This document shows positions 36,789-46,390 of a stretch of DNA of 64,000 nt, in pieces (the first letter of the stretch is position 1; the number at the start of each line of letters is the position of its first letter). Made by a program: the position numbers and the translations under genes. The stretch comes from Pseudomonadota bacterium (GTDB lineage Bacteria > Desulfobacterota > Desulfobacteria > Desulfobacterales > JAHIVH01): NCBI GenBank assembly GCA_018816735.1, contig JAHIVH010000052.1:1-64000 (forward strand), written 5' to 3'. The notes under the pieces were generated by a model. It saw nothing but the letters and a program-made list of their open reading frames with translations, was not told the DNA's origin and did not search any database.

Positions 36789-38213
36789 ATGGAATTTTTA
36801 AAAATGGATTTAACACTAAAAAATAAAGTTGCGGACATGTCACAGGCAGACTTTGGATTAAAGGACATGCAGCTTTCTGAAAATGAAATGCCAGGCCTGA
36901 TGGCTGTGAGGGAAAAATATGGCAAAGAAAAGCCCTTAAAAGGACTGAAAGTCACTGGAAGTCTTCATATGACCATTCAAACAGCCATGCTGATTGATAC
37001 GCTGAAAGTACTGGGTGCGGATATCCGCTGGGCATCCTGTAATATTTTTTCCACACAGGATCATGCTGCAGCGGCCATTGCACAAAAAGGCACTGCTGCC
37101 GTTTTTGCATGGAAAGGGGAAACACTTGACGAATACTGGTGGTGCACGGAAATGGCACTGACCTGGCCGGATGGCAGTGGGCCGGATCTGATTGTCGATG
37201 ATGGCGGTGACGCCACAATGATGATTCATGAAGGTGTGAAAATTGAGGATGACCCGTCGATTCTGGATAAGGAATATGACAGTGCAGATATGAAATGTCT
37301 GATAAAAAGATTGAAAGCAACCTACCAGAAAAATCCGACTCACTGGCACAGTGTTGCTGAAAAAATCAAAGGCGTATCTGAAGAAACCACAACAGGCGTG
37401 CACAGGCTTTATCAGTTGGCAGGCAATAATGAGCTCCTTTTTCCCGCAATCAACGTAAATGATTCCGTGACCAAATCCAAATTTGATAATCTTTATGGGT
37501 GCAAGGAGTCCCTTGCAGATGGTATCAAGCGCGCCACGGATATCATGATTGCAGGTAAGGTGGCGGTGATCTGCGGGTATGGTGATGTGGGAAAAGGATG
37601 CGCGAGATCGTTAAGGGGATTTGGCGCTAGAATTATTGTTACAGAAGTCGATCCCATTTGTGCGTTGCAGGCCATGATGGAGGGCTATCAGGTGCTTACG
37701 ATGGAAGAAGCTGCGCCGCTGGGGGATATTTTTGTAACAGCTACCGGGTGTTATAAAGTGATTACCGGGAAAGATATGGAGATGATGCGGGATGAGGCGA
37801 TTATTTGCAATATTGGCCATTTCGATAATGAGATAGATATGGGGTATCTTGAAAAAACACCTGAATGCAAGAAATTGAACATAAAGCCTCAGGTGGACAA
37901 ATGGACCTTAAAATCAGGAAGATCGGTTATTGTACTTGCAGAAGGAAGGCTTGTTAATCTGGGGTGTGCCACAGGGCATCCGAGTTTTGTGATGAGCAAC
38001 AGCTTTACCAATCAGAGCCTTGCCCAGATTGAGCTTGCCACAAAGGAACATGAAAATAAAGTATACACGCTGCCTAAGCATCTTGATGAAGAAGTGGCCC
38101 GGCTCCATCTTGGAAGACTGGGGGCCAAGTTGACCAAACTAACGAAAGTTCAGGCCGACTATTTAGGTGTTCCGGTTGAAGGCCCATTCAAGCCTGAACA
38201 CTACAGATATTAG
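36789..38213 (+). CDS. ahcY: adenosylhomocysteinase
   Basis: S-adenosylhomocysteine hydrolase, 474 residues, the bacterial length including the extra segment. It splits SAH to adenosine and homocysteine using bound NAD, removing the inhibitor of methyltransferases. Seen: [15 protein letters not shown], the [13 protein letters not shown] substrate region, [14 protein letters not shown] with the catalytic Lys/Asp, the NAD motif [10 protein letters not shown], and the C-terminal KPEHYRY ending. AAGGAG seven bases before the ATG at 36789 fixes the start, although the sixth codon is also Met. Co-transcribed with sahR and closed by a strong terminator. Confidence 0.98.
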   Translation: MEFLKMDLTLKNKVADMSQADFGLKDMQLSENEMPGLMAVREKYGKEKPLKGLKVTGSLHMTIQTAMLIDTLKVLGADIRWASCNIFSTQDHAAAAIAQKGTAAVFAWKGETLDEYWWCTEMALTWPDGSGPDLIVDDGGDATMMIHEGVKIEDDPSILDKEYDSADMKCLIKRLKATYQKNPTHWHSVAEKIKGVSEETTTGVHRLYQLAGNNELLFPAINVNDSVTKSKFDNLYGCKESLADGIKRATDIMIAGKVAVICGYGDVGKGCARSLRGFGARIIVTEVDPICALQAMMEGYQVLTMEEAAPLGDIFVTATGCYKVITGKDMEMMRDEAIICNIGHFDNEIDMGYLEKTPECKKLNIKPQVDKWTLKSGRSVIVLAEGRLVNLGCATGHPSFVMSNSFTNQSLAQIELATKEHENKVYTLPKHLDEEVARLHLGRLGAKLTKLTKVQADYLGVPVEGPFKPEHYRY

Positions 38214-38223
38214 TTTGAATCAT

Positions 38224-38259
38224 AAAATAACTCCGGGTTTAGATGCCCGGAGTTATTTT
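38224..38259. terminator. bidirectional rho-independent terminator between ahcY and the acyl-CoA dehydrogenase
   Basis: AAAATAACTCCGGG pairs perfectly with CCCGGAGTTATTTT around an 8-base loop, with T-runs outward on both strands. It can stop transcription of ahcY from the left and of the convergent acyl-CoA dehydrogenase from the right. Confidence 0.92.
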
Positions 38260-38282
38260 TATTGTTTTAACCAGGAAAATCA

Positions 38283-40106
38283 CTACATGACAAATGCTTC
38301 TTCCGGCATTTCCATGATGGAAGATGTTGTGGCTTTGATGGCTTCCATTTTGCCAAGTGTTACAGGCAGGAGCTGTTCAATGAAATATTGGGCGGTTTTA
38401 ATCTGGCCCTGATAAAAAGGAACGTCTTTTTTCTTGGCGCCTGAGATCGCCTTTGTGGCGACAGTTGCTCTCCAGATATGTAACCAGGCCATAATTACGT
38501 CGCCTGCGGCTTCCTGAAATGGAACGGCTTCTGCAAATGCATCCATGATTTTTTCCGACATGGCGGTTTTTCCCATGTGCATGGCGATTTCACCCAGTTT
38601 GCCTACAGCCGCTTCAACTTTGCCGGCCAGCTCTTCAAGGCCAGCTTCTTTGGCATCTTTAATCCTGGCACTGATTTCACCCAAAAGATCCATCATCGGT
38701 TTGCCGTTGTTCATACCGAGTTTCCTTCCCAGAAGATCCATGGCCTGAATGCCGTTTGTGCCTTCATAAATAGCAGTGATCTTGCAGTCTCTTAAAAGCT
38801 GCTCCTGGGGGAATTCACTGCAGAATCCGTAGCCACCATAAACCTGTACGCCTGTAGAACAAACTTCAAATCCTTTGTCGGTACAGTAGGATTTACTGAT
38901 GGGGGTCAGAATTTCAATGAGTCCCTGATATTTTGCCTTTATGTCTTCATTTGCTGCAATGGCTACCTGATCAAAGCAGTTGGATATATAGTAGATGAGT
39001 GCTCTCATGCCATCCACATAGGCTTTCATATTAAGAAGCATGCGCCGGACATCGGGGTGCTGGATAATCGGAACGGAAGGCGCACCTTTATCAAATGCTT
39101 TCAAAAGATTGGGGCCCTGGATTCTTTCCCTGGCATAGTTAACGGCATTGACATAGGATGCGCTTCCCAGTGCGTATCCCTGCAGGCCAACGCCCAGTCT
39201 TGCTTCATTCATCATGACGAACATGGCTTTCATGCCTTTGTTGACTTCGCCGATCAGCGTGCCTCTGCATTTTCCCTTTCCGCCAAAGTTGATGGAGCAG
39301 GTACAGCTGCCGTGAATGCCCATTTTTTCTTCAACACCTGTAATGATAACATCATTCGGCTCTCCCAGGCTGCCATCGTCATTTACCCATATTTTGGGAA
39401 CGAGAAAGAGTGAAATTCCCTTGGTCCCTTCGGGCGCGCCTTCGATTCTTGCAAGAACCGGATGGATTACGTTTTCCACCATATCGCTGTCGCCGCCTGA
39501 AATAAAAATTTTGTTTCCGGTAATGGAATAAGTACCATCATCATTCAGTTTGGCGCTTGTGGTTAATGCACCTACGTTTGATCCGGCTTCTGGTTCAGTA
39601 AGGCACATGGTTCCGCCCCATTTGCCTGTGAACATGTTTTTCAGAAACAGTTTTTTCTGTTTGTCAGAACCAAATTCCTTGAGGATCGCGCCTGCACCAT
39701 GGGTCAGACCCGGATACATCATGAATGCCATATTTGCACCAGAAAAGAGCTCTCCACATGCTGTGGCAACAGTTCTGGGCATGCCCTGACCGCCGTATTC
39801 CAAATCATCCGTCATGGCAATCCATTCACCTTCACGCAAAAGCTTGTAAGGACGGTGATAAGACGGGGGAACTTTGACCGCGCCATTTTCAAGACGGACA
39901 CCTTCGGGGTTCCCGTTTTCCACATCGGCGGTCTTGTTTGCCGGCAATAGTTCATTGACTGCCAGACTGCGGGCTTCTGTAAGAATCATATCAACGGTTT
40001 TTTTGTTAAAATCTGCAAATTTCTCTGTTTTTGAGAGTTCTTCTACATTCATGATTTCATGCAAAAGAAAATCCTGATCTCTTCGATCTACAACCTGTTG
40101 TGCCAT
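38283..40106 (-). CDS. acyl-CoA dehydrogenase, long DmdC-like type
   Basis: A 607-residue acyl-CoA dehydrogenase with N-terminal extension (about residues 1-80) and C-terminal domain (about 480-600) of the DmdC-like subgroup. FAD and substrate contacts are in GTMCLTEPEAGSNVG and SITGNKIFISGGDSD. The catalytic Glu lies in ITAIYEGTNGIQAMDL. It is a close paralogue of 16637-18451. AGAGGAGA nine bases upstream fixes the ATG. Divergent from the purine permease across a 357-base region with several palindromes; no electron-transfer flavoprotein genes are present. A role in fatty, branched or methylthio acyl-CoA oxidation cannot be separated by sequence. Confidence 0.92.
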   Translation of the reverse strand: MAQQVVDRRDQDFLLHEIMNVEELSKTEKFADFNKKTVDMILTEARSLAVNELLPANKTADVENGNPEGVRLENGAVKVPPSYHRPYKLLREGEWIAMTDDLEYGGQGMPRTVATACGELFSGANMAFMMYPGLTHGAGAILKEFGSDKQKKLFLKNMFTGKWGGTMCLTEPEAGSNVGALTTSAKLNDDGTYSITGNKIFISGGDSDMVENVIHPVLARIEGAPEGTKGISLFLVPKIWVNDDGSLGEPNDVIITGVEEKMGIHGSCTCSINFGGKGKCRGTLIGEVNKGMKAMFVMMNEARLGVGLQGYALGSASYVNAVNYARERIQGPNLLKAFDKGAPSVPIIQHPDVRRMLLNMKAYVDGMRALIYYISNCFDQVAIAANEDIKAKYQGLIEILTPISKSYCTDKGFEVCSTGVQVYGGYGFCSEFPQEQLLRDCKITAIYEGTNGIQAMDLLGRKLGMNNGKPMMDLLGEISARIKDAKEAGLEELAGKVEAAVGKLGEIAMHMGKTAMSEKIMDAFAEAVPFQEAAGDVIMAWLHIWRATVATKAISGAKKKDVPFYQGQIKTAQYFIEQLLPVTLGKMEAIKATTSSIMEMPEEAFVM

Positions 40107-40463
40107 AAAAAAATCTCCTCTAGGGTTTTTAAATATAAAAAAGACTAAAAAGTAATCTTTAATAGCAAAAAAAGCAAATATGCCTCATCAGGGGCAAATT
40201 TTATTATTTTATTGTTGACACAAACCTTGTCAAGAAATTTCTTTGATATATACAGATTTATCATTTGATAAAAGGGATTTAGACGTCTAATCAATGGAGA
40301 GGATATATCAGGCAAATACACAATGGGTTGCAATAGCAACAAAATGACGGATATGAATAATCTTAAAAATGAATTGACCGCATTCATGATGATTGATAAA
40401 ATTTTCATTCAATAATAGCCTGAATAATTAAACATATCTGGTAATTGTAAAAAGGGGTGGCTT
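40107..40463. promoter_or_regulatory. divergent regulatory region with three dyads
   Basis: 357 bases without a gene. It holds TTGACA-N7-TGTCAA (40215-40233), TTATCA-TT-TGATAA (40258-40271) and the perfect palindrome TTAGACGTCTAA (40279-40290). The first dyad offers a -35 box to each strand. I looked for a purine riboswitch in front of the NCS2 gene and did not find its conserved core. Confidence 0.5.
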
Positions 40464-41759
40464 ATGATGGGGCAATTTTTCCAATTTGAAACGAATTGTA
40501 CGACGATAAGGCAGGAACTGATGGCCGGGTTGACCACATTTTTAACCATGGCCTACATTATTTTTGTAAATCCCAACATCTTAAGCGCGACCGGCATGAA
40601 CAAGGAGGCGCTTATTACAGCAACAATCCTTGCGTCTGCTTTTGGAACAGCACTTGCCGGATTATGGGCCAGGGTTCCTTTTGCCATGGCACCGGGAATG
40701 GGGCTGAATGCCTTTTTTGCCTACTCATTGGTCCTTGGAAATAAAATCACCTGGCAAACGGCTCTGGGTGTTGTGTTTATCTCAGGCATGCTGTTTTTCA
40801 TTCTGACACTTGTCGGAATCCGGAAATGGATCATCAAAGCGATTCCGCTTCATTTGAGATTGTCAACAGCAGCAGGAATTGGTTTGTTCATCACATTTAT
40901 AGGGTTTCAAAATCTGGGGATGATCGGCGATCATCCGGTCACGCTCGTAACCCTTTCCAAATTTTCACCAACTGTTTTTCTGGGAATGATCGGGCTTGTG
41001 ATTATTGCCATTATGGAAGTCCGGAAAATTAAAGGTGCTATTTTGGCAGGTATCATTATTACGACCCTTCTGGGGGTCATGACAGGAAAAGTTTCCCTTC
41101 CGGAACAATTTTTTTCTGCGCCGCCATCGCTATCACCTGTTTTTTTTCAGCTTGATATTCTCGGTGCTCTGAAATGGAGCCTCTGGGGAGCGATTTTTTC
41201 ATTCATGTTTGTGGATCTTTTCGATTCAGTGGGCACAATTGTCGCCTGTTCCTATGAGGCAAAAATGGTCAAAGCGGACGGGACGATCGAGAAAATAGAC
41301 CGGATTCTTGAAGCTGACGCTTTGGCAACTGTTGCAGGCGCACTTCTCGGAACAAGCACAACCACGACCTATATTGAATCCGGATCAGGCATTGCCGAAG
41401 GCGGGCGAACCGGCCTGACAGCTGTGACCGTGGCACTTCTTTTTCTGGCAGCTCTTCTCGTCACCCCGCTTATTGCCATTGTCCCTTCTTTTGCAACTGC
41501 ACCAGCACTGATCGTTGTGGGGATATATATGTTCAGAAATATCAGGGAAATCGATTTCAAAGACATGGAGATCGCTATTCCGGCATTTCTGACCATGATC
41601 CTGATGCCTCTGACATACAGCATCAGCATGGGCCTTTGCTTTGGGTTTATTTCCTATGTCATCGTTGCTGTATTTGGCGGTAAGATGAAAGAAATCCATG
41701 CATTGATGTGGGTGATCAGTCTGCTGTCGGTTGTCGAGTTGGTGTTGAATGTGGTTTGA
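40464..41759 (+). CDS. NCS2 family purine (adenine/guanine/hypoxanthine) permease
   Basis: A 431-residue membrane transporter of the AzgA-like branch of the NCS2 family, with about twelve hydrophobic helices. Family motifs are ELMAGLTTFLTMAYIIFVNP near the N-terminus, MAPGMGLNAFFAYS, FMFVDLFDSVGT and LLGTSTTTTYIESGSGIAEGGRTGL, which lines the purine site. It takes up nucleobases by proton symport. AAAAGGGG precedes the two Met codons. Convergent with the DUF2225 gene two bases downstream. Neighbouring SAH hydrolase produces adenosine, so purine handling is in keeping, but they do not share an operon. Confidence 0.93.
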   Translation: MMGQFFQFETNCTTIRQELMAGLTTFLTMAYIIFVNPNILSATGMNKEALITATILASAFGTALAGLWARVPFAMAPGMGLNAFFAYSLVLGNKITWQTALGVVFISGMLFFILTLVGIRKWIIKAIPLHLRLSTAAGIGLFITFIGFQNLGMIGDHPVTLVTLSKFSPTVFLGMIGLVIIAIMEVRKIKGAILAGIIITTLLGVMTGKVSLPEQFFSAPPSLSPVFFQLDILGALKWSLWGAIFSFMFVDLFDSVGTIVACSYEAKMVKADGTIEKIDRILEADALATVAGALLGTSTTTTYIESGSGIAEGGRTGLTAVTVALLFLAALLVTPLIAIVPSFATAPALIVVGIYMFRNIREIDFKDMEIAIPAFLTMILMPLTYSISMGLCFGFISYVIVAVFGGKMKEIHALMWVISLLSVVELVLNVV

Positions 41760-41761
41760 TT

Positions 41762-42868
41762 TTATTTGAAAATCCCAAGAAACCCTTTTTTTTCAGGTGC
41801 AACCATATCGATTACATTGATGCTGAACTCTTTTTCCAGAAGTATTTTCCGGATTTCAGAAATTTTTTTGTCCTTCAGTTGAAGCAAAAGCGTTTTTGCG
41901 TTTTTAAGTTCCCGTTTTTCTTTTTCCTGAAGGATATCATCAACGATGTTCTGCACCTCATTTATTGCTATTTCTATTTTTCTGCTGTCTGTGGATAATT
42001 GGGCAAGCTTCCCTGTGTCGGGGAGTTTGCTGTTTTCTTCCTGAAGCCGTTTTTCTTCAAATTTAATGGCTTTTTCTTTTGCATCCAGCAATGTTTTTCG
42101 GGCACTGTTTAATTGATCAAGTTTTAGATAGATTCTTGCAATGAGGATAAAAAGCATGATTTCATCAACATCGAGACTGACCATATAGGACTGTTCATGG
42201 GTGACCCGATAATAGCGGACCGCCATTTTCAGGGCGTCTTCTTCATTTCCAGGGATGTCGGGCCATTTCTTTTTGGCAGCCGCAATAATCAGCCGAAGTT
42301 TTTTGTCCACAACCTTTTTGATGTCAGGTCGTTCAGTGATATCCCGGTATAACCAGGCCAGTCGCAGGCAATATCTCCCCAGATTCATGGCATCCTTGCT
42401 GGCAATTTCATGAATCAGCTGCAGTTCAAAAACAGCCAGCAGGTGGAGCTTGATGGCCTGAAAAAAATCAAGGTTGTCAAAATCGATATTCATGCTGAAC
42501 ATTTTTGCCACAGCCATGATTTCAGGGTCACTCCAGCATAAAGATATCAATCGGGTTTTGAACTTGGACAGAGTAAGTGTGCACTTTTCAACCGGATTTT
42601 TATAATAAAGGTGGCTGGCAGTGAAATAGCATTTCGTGCAGTGCCACATATAATACATTCGTGGAAAAATTTTTCTGACATCCTTTGACAGCCAGATAAT
42701 GGTTTGGGGCCTTAAATCAATATCAAGATCCCGTTCTGTGAAAAGATGAGTTTTAAGCGTAACCTGTTCATTTTCAGCCCCGCAGACAGGGCATTTTACT
42801 TTTGTTTTAAAGAAAGGGCCCGGTTTGACAGATGCCTTGATCAGATTGTCTAAATTGTCAGTTGCCAT
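41762..42868 (-). CDS. DUF2225 family protein
   Basis: A 368-residue DUF2225 protein. The N-terminal zinc-ribbon-like segment has CPVCGAEN and, further on, MWHCTKCYFTAS, four cysteines that may hold a metal. The remainder is helical and TPR-like (RYYRVTHEQSYMVSLDVDEIMLFI, then LARIYLKLDQLNSARKTLLDA), ending in a charged coiled coil. Function of the family is unknown. The frame runs 38 codons farther upstream, but the ATG at 42868 with CAGGAAAAAC before it fits the family start. It is not linked in an operon to other genes. Confidence 0.85.
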   Translation of the reverse strand: MATDNLDNLIKASVKPGPFFKTKVKCPVCGAENEQVTLKTHLFTERDLDIDLRPQTIIWLSKDVRKIFPRMYYMWHCTKCYFTASHLYYKNPVEKCTLTLSKFKTRLISLCWSDPEIMAVAKMFSMNIDFDNLDFFQAIKLHLLAVFELQLIHEIASKDAMNLGRYCLRLAWLYRDITERPDIKKVVDKKLRLIIAAAKKKWPDIPGNEEDALKMAVRYYRVTHEQSYMVSLDVDEIMLFILIARIYLKLDQLNSARKTLLDAKEKAIKFEEKRLQEENSKLPDTGKLAQLSTDSRKIEIAINEVQNIVDDILQEKEKRELKNAKTLLLQLKDKKISEIRKILLEKEFSINVIDMVAPEKKGFLGIFK

Positions 42869-43174
42869 GTTTTTCCTGAAGGGCAAATAAAAGTGGACTT
42901 TATTAAAACGGATGTAAAGAGTTATATATATGAAAAATTTTTTACGTGTCAATGGATATGGTATGGGGATAGAAATTAGCATGCAGATATCTGATGTTTG
43001 GTTTCAGAAGGCTTCTAATTAAAATGCCATTATTGACTCCAGGGGGCAGCTGTGTTTATATGTCAGAATTTTAAGGAGATCGCCCGGAAAGAATGTTTTG
43101 AAGTGACACATTTCACCCATATCCGTTCTTCCGTTATATCCGTTAAACCCTTTTTAAAATGTTAATGGCCTGCC

Positions 43175-44206
43175 ATGAGGAAAAGTGTTCATCAGCTGAT
43201 CGTTGCCATCTTGATTGTCGTGGTTCCGGAAATGGGATTGACAGGGGAGATGTTGTTTTCCGGAAAAACCATGGGCACAACGTATAGAATAAAAATAGTG
43301 GGAGATCATTTAGGAGATCAGGAGCAATGGCAGGCTCTTATTGACAAACGGCTTGATGCGGTCAATCAGAGCATGTCCACTTTCATTGCGGACAGTGAAA
43401 TCGGCAGGTTTAACCGGTTTGAAAAGATAGATGCGCCGTTTTCCATTTCTAATGGATTCTTAAGCGTGATGCTGGCAGCCAAGCGTATTTATCAGGATAC
43501 AGACGGTGCGTGGGACGGAACCGTAAGACCTCTCGTGAATCTGTGGGGGTTTGGAACGGGTCAAATGACTGGGCGTATCCCCTCTGATGATGATGTCAAA
43601 ACCATCCTTCCTGCCACAGGATTTTATCTGATAACCATTTCAGAAAAAGGGTTTCTGATGAAAAAATCATCCCGGGTTACGCTTGATTTATCCTCAATTG
43701 CAAAGGGATATGGTGTGGATGATATTGCCACTGCTTTAAAACAAAATGGTTGTACCCGTTTCCTTGTTGAAATCGGTGGAGAGGTTTATGCAAGCGGGAA
43801 AAAGGAAAATGGCGATTCATGGAAGGTGGGCATCAACACACCCAGAAAAGATGCCCCCATTGATCAGATATATAAAGTTGTTGAGTTGTCTGATAAAGCC
43901 TTGGCCACCAGTGGGGATTACAGAAATTTTTTTGAAAATAAAGGAAAAACCTATTCCCATGTGATTGATCCCAGGACCGGTTACCCGGTAAAAAACGGTG
44001 TGGTGAGTGTATCCATTCTTTCTGATACATGCATGGTGGCAGATGGTCTTGCAACAGCCGTCATGGTCATGGGAGCTGAAAAAGGTCTTGATCTGGTTAA
44101 CAGACTTGAAAATACGGAATCTTTGATTGTTGTGAGCCGGTCGAAAGGGTCTTTTGAGAATATATATTCAAAAGGATTCACGAATTTTGAATATGGGAAA
44201 CACTAA
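43175..44206 (+). CDS. apbE: FAD:protein FMN transferase (ApbE)
   Basis: A 343-residue exported ApbE-type flavin transferase that attaches FMN through a phosphoester to Thr/Ser of NQR/RNF-type subunits. The signal segment is at residues 5-24. FSGKTMGTTYRIKIVG, then DLSSIAKGYGVDDIATAL, the ALATSGDYRNFF region and HVIDPRTGYPVKNGVVSVSIL are family motifs, and the metal-binding DGLATAVMVMG follows. A lipobox is absent, unlike many ApbE proteins. Its client flavoproteins (Rnf or Nqr) are not in the window. It is followed 27 bases later by the crotonase, same strand. Confidence 0.93.
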   Translation: MRKSVHQLIVAILIVVVPEMGLTGEMLFSGKTMGTTYRIKIVGDHLGDQEQWQALIDKRLDAVNQSMSTFIADSEIGRFNRFEKIDAPFSISNGFLSVMLAAKRIYQDTDGAWDGTVRPLVNLWGFGTGQMTGRIPSDDDVKTILPATGFYLITISEKGFLMKKSSRVTLDLSSIAKGYGVDDIATALKQNGCTRFLVEIGGEVYASGKKENGDSWKVGINTPRKDAPIDQIYKVVELSDKALATSGDYRNFFENKGKTYSHVIDPRTGYPVKNGVVSVSILSDTCMVADGLATAVMVMGAEKGLDLVNRLENTESLIVVSRSKGSFENIYSKGFTNFEYGKH

Positions 44207-44233
44207 TTTATATATTTAAAACAGGAGATGACC

Positions 44234-45055
44234 ATGAGCGAATACGAATTCTATATTGTAGAAAAAAAGCCGCCAATCGCATGGGTTTACCTTAACCGGG
44301 AAAAAAAGAAAAATGCCATGAACCCGCCTGCTTGGAAGGAGACGCTGCCCATTTTTGAGGATCTGGATCAGGATGATGATATCCGGGCCGTGATTATTGC
44401 AGGCAAGGGACCCTGTTTCTCAGCAGGCATAGACCTTTTTGGCATGGTCAATGAAATGCCTGAGATCATGGATACAGACCAGAAAGGAGCGGTCAAGTGG
44501 AGAATGTTGAAAAAAATATATCCGCTTCAGGATGCAATGAGCTGTATTGAATGGTGCCGAAAACCTGTTATTGCTGCGGTTCACGGGCATTGTGTCGGCG
44601 CAGGACTCGATATGATCACTGCGTGTGATATCCGGTTATGCTCTGAAGATGCTATTTTTTCTTTAAGAGAGGCGGCTGTGGGATTTGTCGCAGATGTCGG
44701 CGTCCTGCAGAGACTTCCCCATATTGTCGGCCAGGGCATCACCCGTGAGCTGGCGTTCACGGCAAAAGATTTTGGTGCAAAACGGGCCAAGGAGATTCTT
44801 CTTGTCAATAACGTGTACCCGAATAAGGAAATTTTATTTGTGGAAGCGCAGAATATGGCGCTTGAAATTGCAGAAAAATCTCCGCTGGCTGTTCAGGCAT
44901 CAAAGGATGTCCTCAATTATGGCATTGGAAAATCGATTGCTGACGGTTTGAAGTATGTGGCATCTATGAGCACGAATATTGTGCCGTCAAACGATCTGAT
45001 GGAGGCCGTATCTGCATTTGCCGAAAAACGGGCGCCAAAATTTACAGGAAAATAA
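44234..45055 (+). CDS. crotonase-family protein resembling delta3,5-delta2,4-dienoyl-CoA isomerase
   Basis: A 273-residue crotonase-fold acyl-CoA enzyme. The oxyanion-hole segment is CFSAGIDLFGM, the second is HGHCVGAGLDMITACDIRL, and the active-site stretch REAAVGFVADVGVLQRLP carries the Glu and Asp arrangement of ECH1, a dienoyl-CoA isomerase, instead of the two Glu of enoyl-CoA hydratase. The upstream ATG at 44228 is part of the ribosome binding site AGGAG, so 44234 is preferred. It would serve oxidation of polyunsaturated or aromatic-derived acyl-CoA. It precedes rimO by 6 bases; the linkage seems accidental. Confidence 0.85.
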   Translation: MSEYEFYIVEKKPPIAWVYLNREKKKNAMNPPAWKETLPIFEDLDQDDDIRAVIIAGKGPCFSAGIDLFGMVNEMPEIMDTDQKGAVKWRMLKKIYPLQDAMSCIEWCRKPVIAAVHGHCVGAGLDMITACDIRLCSEDAIFSLREAAVGFVADVGVLQRLPHIVGQGITRELAFTAKDFGAKRAKEILLVNNVYPNKEILFVEAQNMALEIAEKSPLAVQASKDVLNYGIGKSIADGLKYVASMSTNIVPSNDLMEAVSAFAEKRAPKFTGK

Positions 45056-45061
45056 TAATCC

Positions 45062-46390
45062 ATGAATATTCATCTCGTCAGTTTGGGGTGTGCCAGAAAC
45101 CTGGTTGACAGTGAGATCATGATCGGCCGCCTTGCCGAAAGGAAAGGCTTTCAAATGATCGATGACCCCTCTTCAGCAGAGGTGATTATTGTGAATACAT
45201 GCAGTTTCATCCAGGATGCCATTGAAGAATCGATTGATACTATCTTGGAGCTTGCAGAGTATAAAAAGCAGGGAAAATTAAAAAATCTGATTGTGGCCGG
45301 ATGCCTCCCTGAGCGATTTAAAAATGATATTGAATCGACACTGCCCGAGGTGGACGCCTTTATCGGGACCGGCGCGTATGATCAGATTGGTGACATTCTT
45401 GAAAAACTGCAAAAAAAAGCGCTAGGGAAAAAAACAATATATCCTGACCCGGATATTCTGGCACTCCAGAAATATGAAACACCCCGTTTAAGAAGCACGA
45501 TGCACATGGCGTATGTGAAAATTGCAGAAGGGTGCAGCAGCAGATGCACGTATTGTATCATACCGAAATTACGTGGGAGACACAGAAGCCGGGCGATTGA
45601 GGATATCAGAAAGGAATCGTTGTCTCTTGTATCTTCGGGTGTAAAAGAACTTGTATTGATTGCACAGGAGTCTACATTCTACGGAAAGGATCTGGTTCCG
45701 CCGCAAGGTCTGGCCGGGCTCCTTGACACGCTTTCGGGAATTTCACCGCATATCTGGATCAGAGTCCTTTATGGCCATCCACAAAGCATGGCCAAGGATA
45801 TGATTAAAACCATCAAGACCCATGATAACATTTGTGCGTATTTTGATCTGCCTGTGCAGCATGCCAGTGGACGCATACTCAAAAAAATGGGCAGGCGGTA
45901 TAATACGGAATTTCTCAAAGACTTGTTTCTGAACATCCGGTCGGAAATCCCGGCCGCTGCCTTGAGAACCACACTCATTACAGGATTTCCGGGCGAAACA
46001 GAGGAAGATTTCGATTGTCTGGTCGAATTTGTGAATGATATCCGGTTCGATTCTCTGGGGGTCTTTACGTATTCCGATGCAGATGACCTGCCATCGCATC
46101 ACCTTCCAAACCCCGTTTCTTATAAAGTTGCCAGAGAAAGACAAGATCATATAATGGCCATGCAGGCTGAAATTTCTCTTGAAAGAAATCATAAACACCT
46201 GAATAAAACCTATACAGTTCTTGTTGAGGAAAATCCTGAAAAAGGATTATTCGTGGGCCGCACGGTTTTCCAGGCACCTGAGGTGGATGGCGTAACATTT
46301 ATTCGGGGAGAAAGCTTGACAGTGGGTGATTTTGTTGATGTGTGTATCAATGATGTTGAAGAATATGATATTTCAGGAGAGCTTATATGA
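45062..46390 (+). CDS. rimO: ribosomal protein S12 methylthiotransferase RimO
   Basis: A 442-residue methylthiotransferase that adds a thiomethyl group to Asp of ribosomal protein S12. The N-terminal UPF0004 domain starts HLVSLGCARNLVDSE with further cluster cysteines in NTCSFIQDA and AGCLPERF. The radical SAM CxxxCxxC is GCSSRCTYCIIPKLRGRHRSR near residue 155, and a TRAM domain closes the protein. The GRHRSR segment distinguishes RimO from MiaB. It overlaps the polyprenyl synthase start in an ATGA junction. Confidence 0.97.
   Translation: MNIHLVSLGCARNLVDSEIMIGRLAERKGFQMIDDPSSAEVIIVNTCSFIQDAIEESIDTILELAEYKKQGKLKNLIVAGCLPERFKNDIESTLPEVDAFIGTGAYDQIGDILEKLQKKALGKKTIYPDPDILALQKYETPRLRSTMHMAYVKIAEGCSSRCTYCIIPKLRGRHRSRAIEDIRKESLSLVSSGVKELVLIAQESTFYGKDLVPPQGLAGLLDTLSGISPHIWIRVLYGHPQSMAKDMIKTIKTHDNICAYFDLPVQHASGRILKKMGRRYNTEFLKDLFLNIRSEIPAAALRTTLITGFPGETEEDFDCLVEFVNDIRFDSLGVFTYSDADDLPSHHLPNPVSYKVARERQDHIMAMQAEISLERNHKHLNKTYTVLVEENPEKGLFVGRTVFQAPEVDGVTFIRGESLTVGDFVDVCINDVEEYDISGELI

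Noticed and set aside
40145..40408. 87-codon minus-strand frame in the dehydrogenase/permease gap
   Set aside because: AT-rich random-looking sequence crossing three palindromes; no ribosome binding site or family likeness.
40107..40463. Purine riboswitch before the NCS2 permease
   Set aside because: The conserved loop-loop and junction bases were not found.
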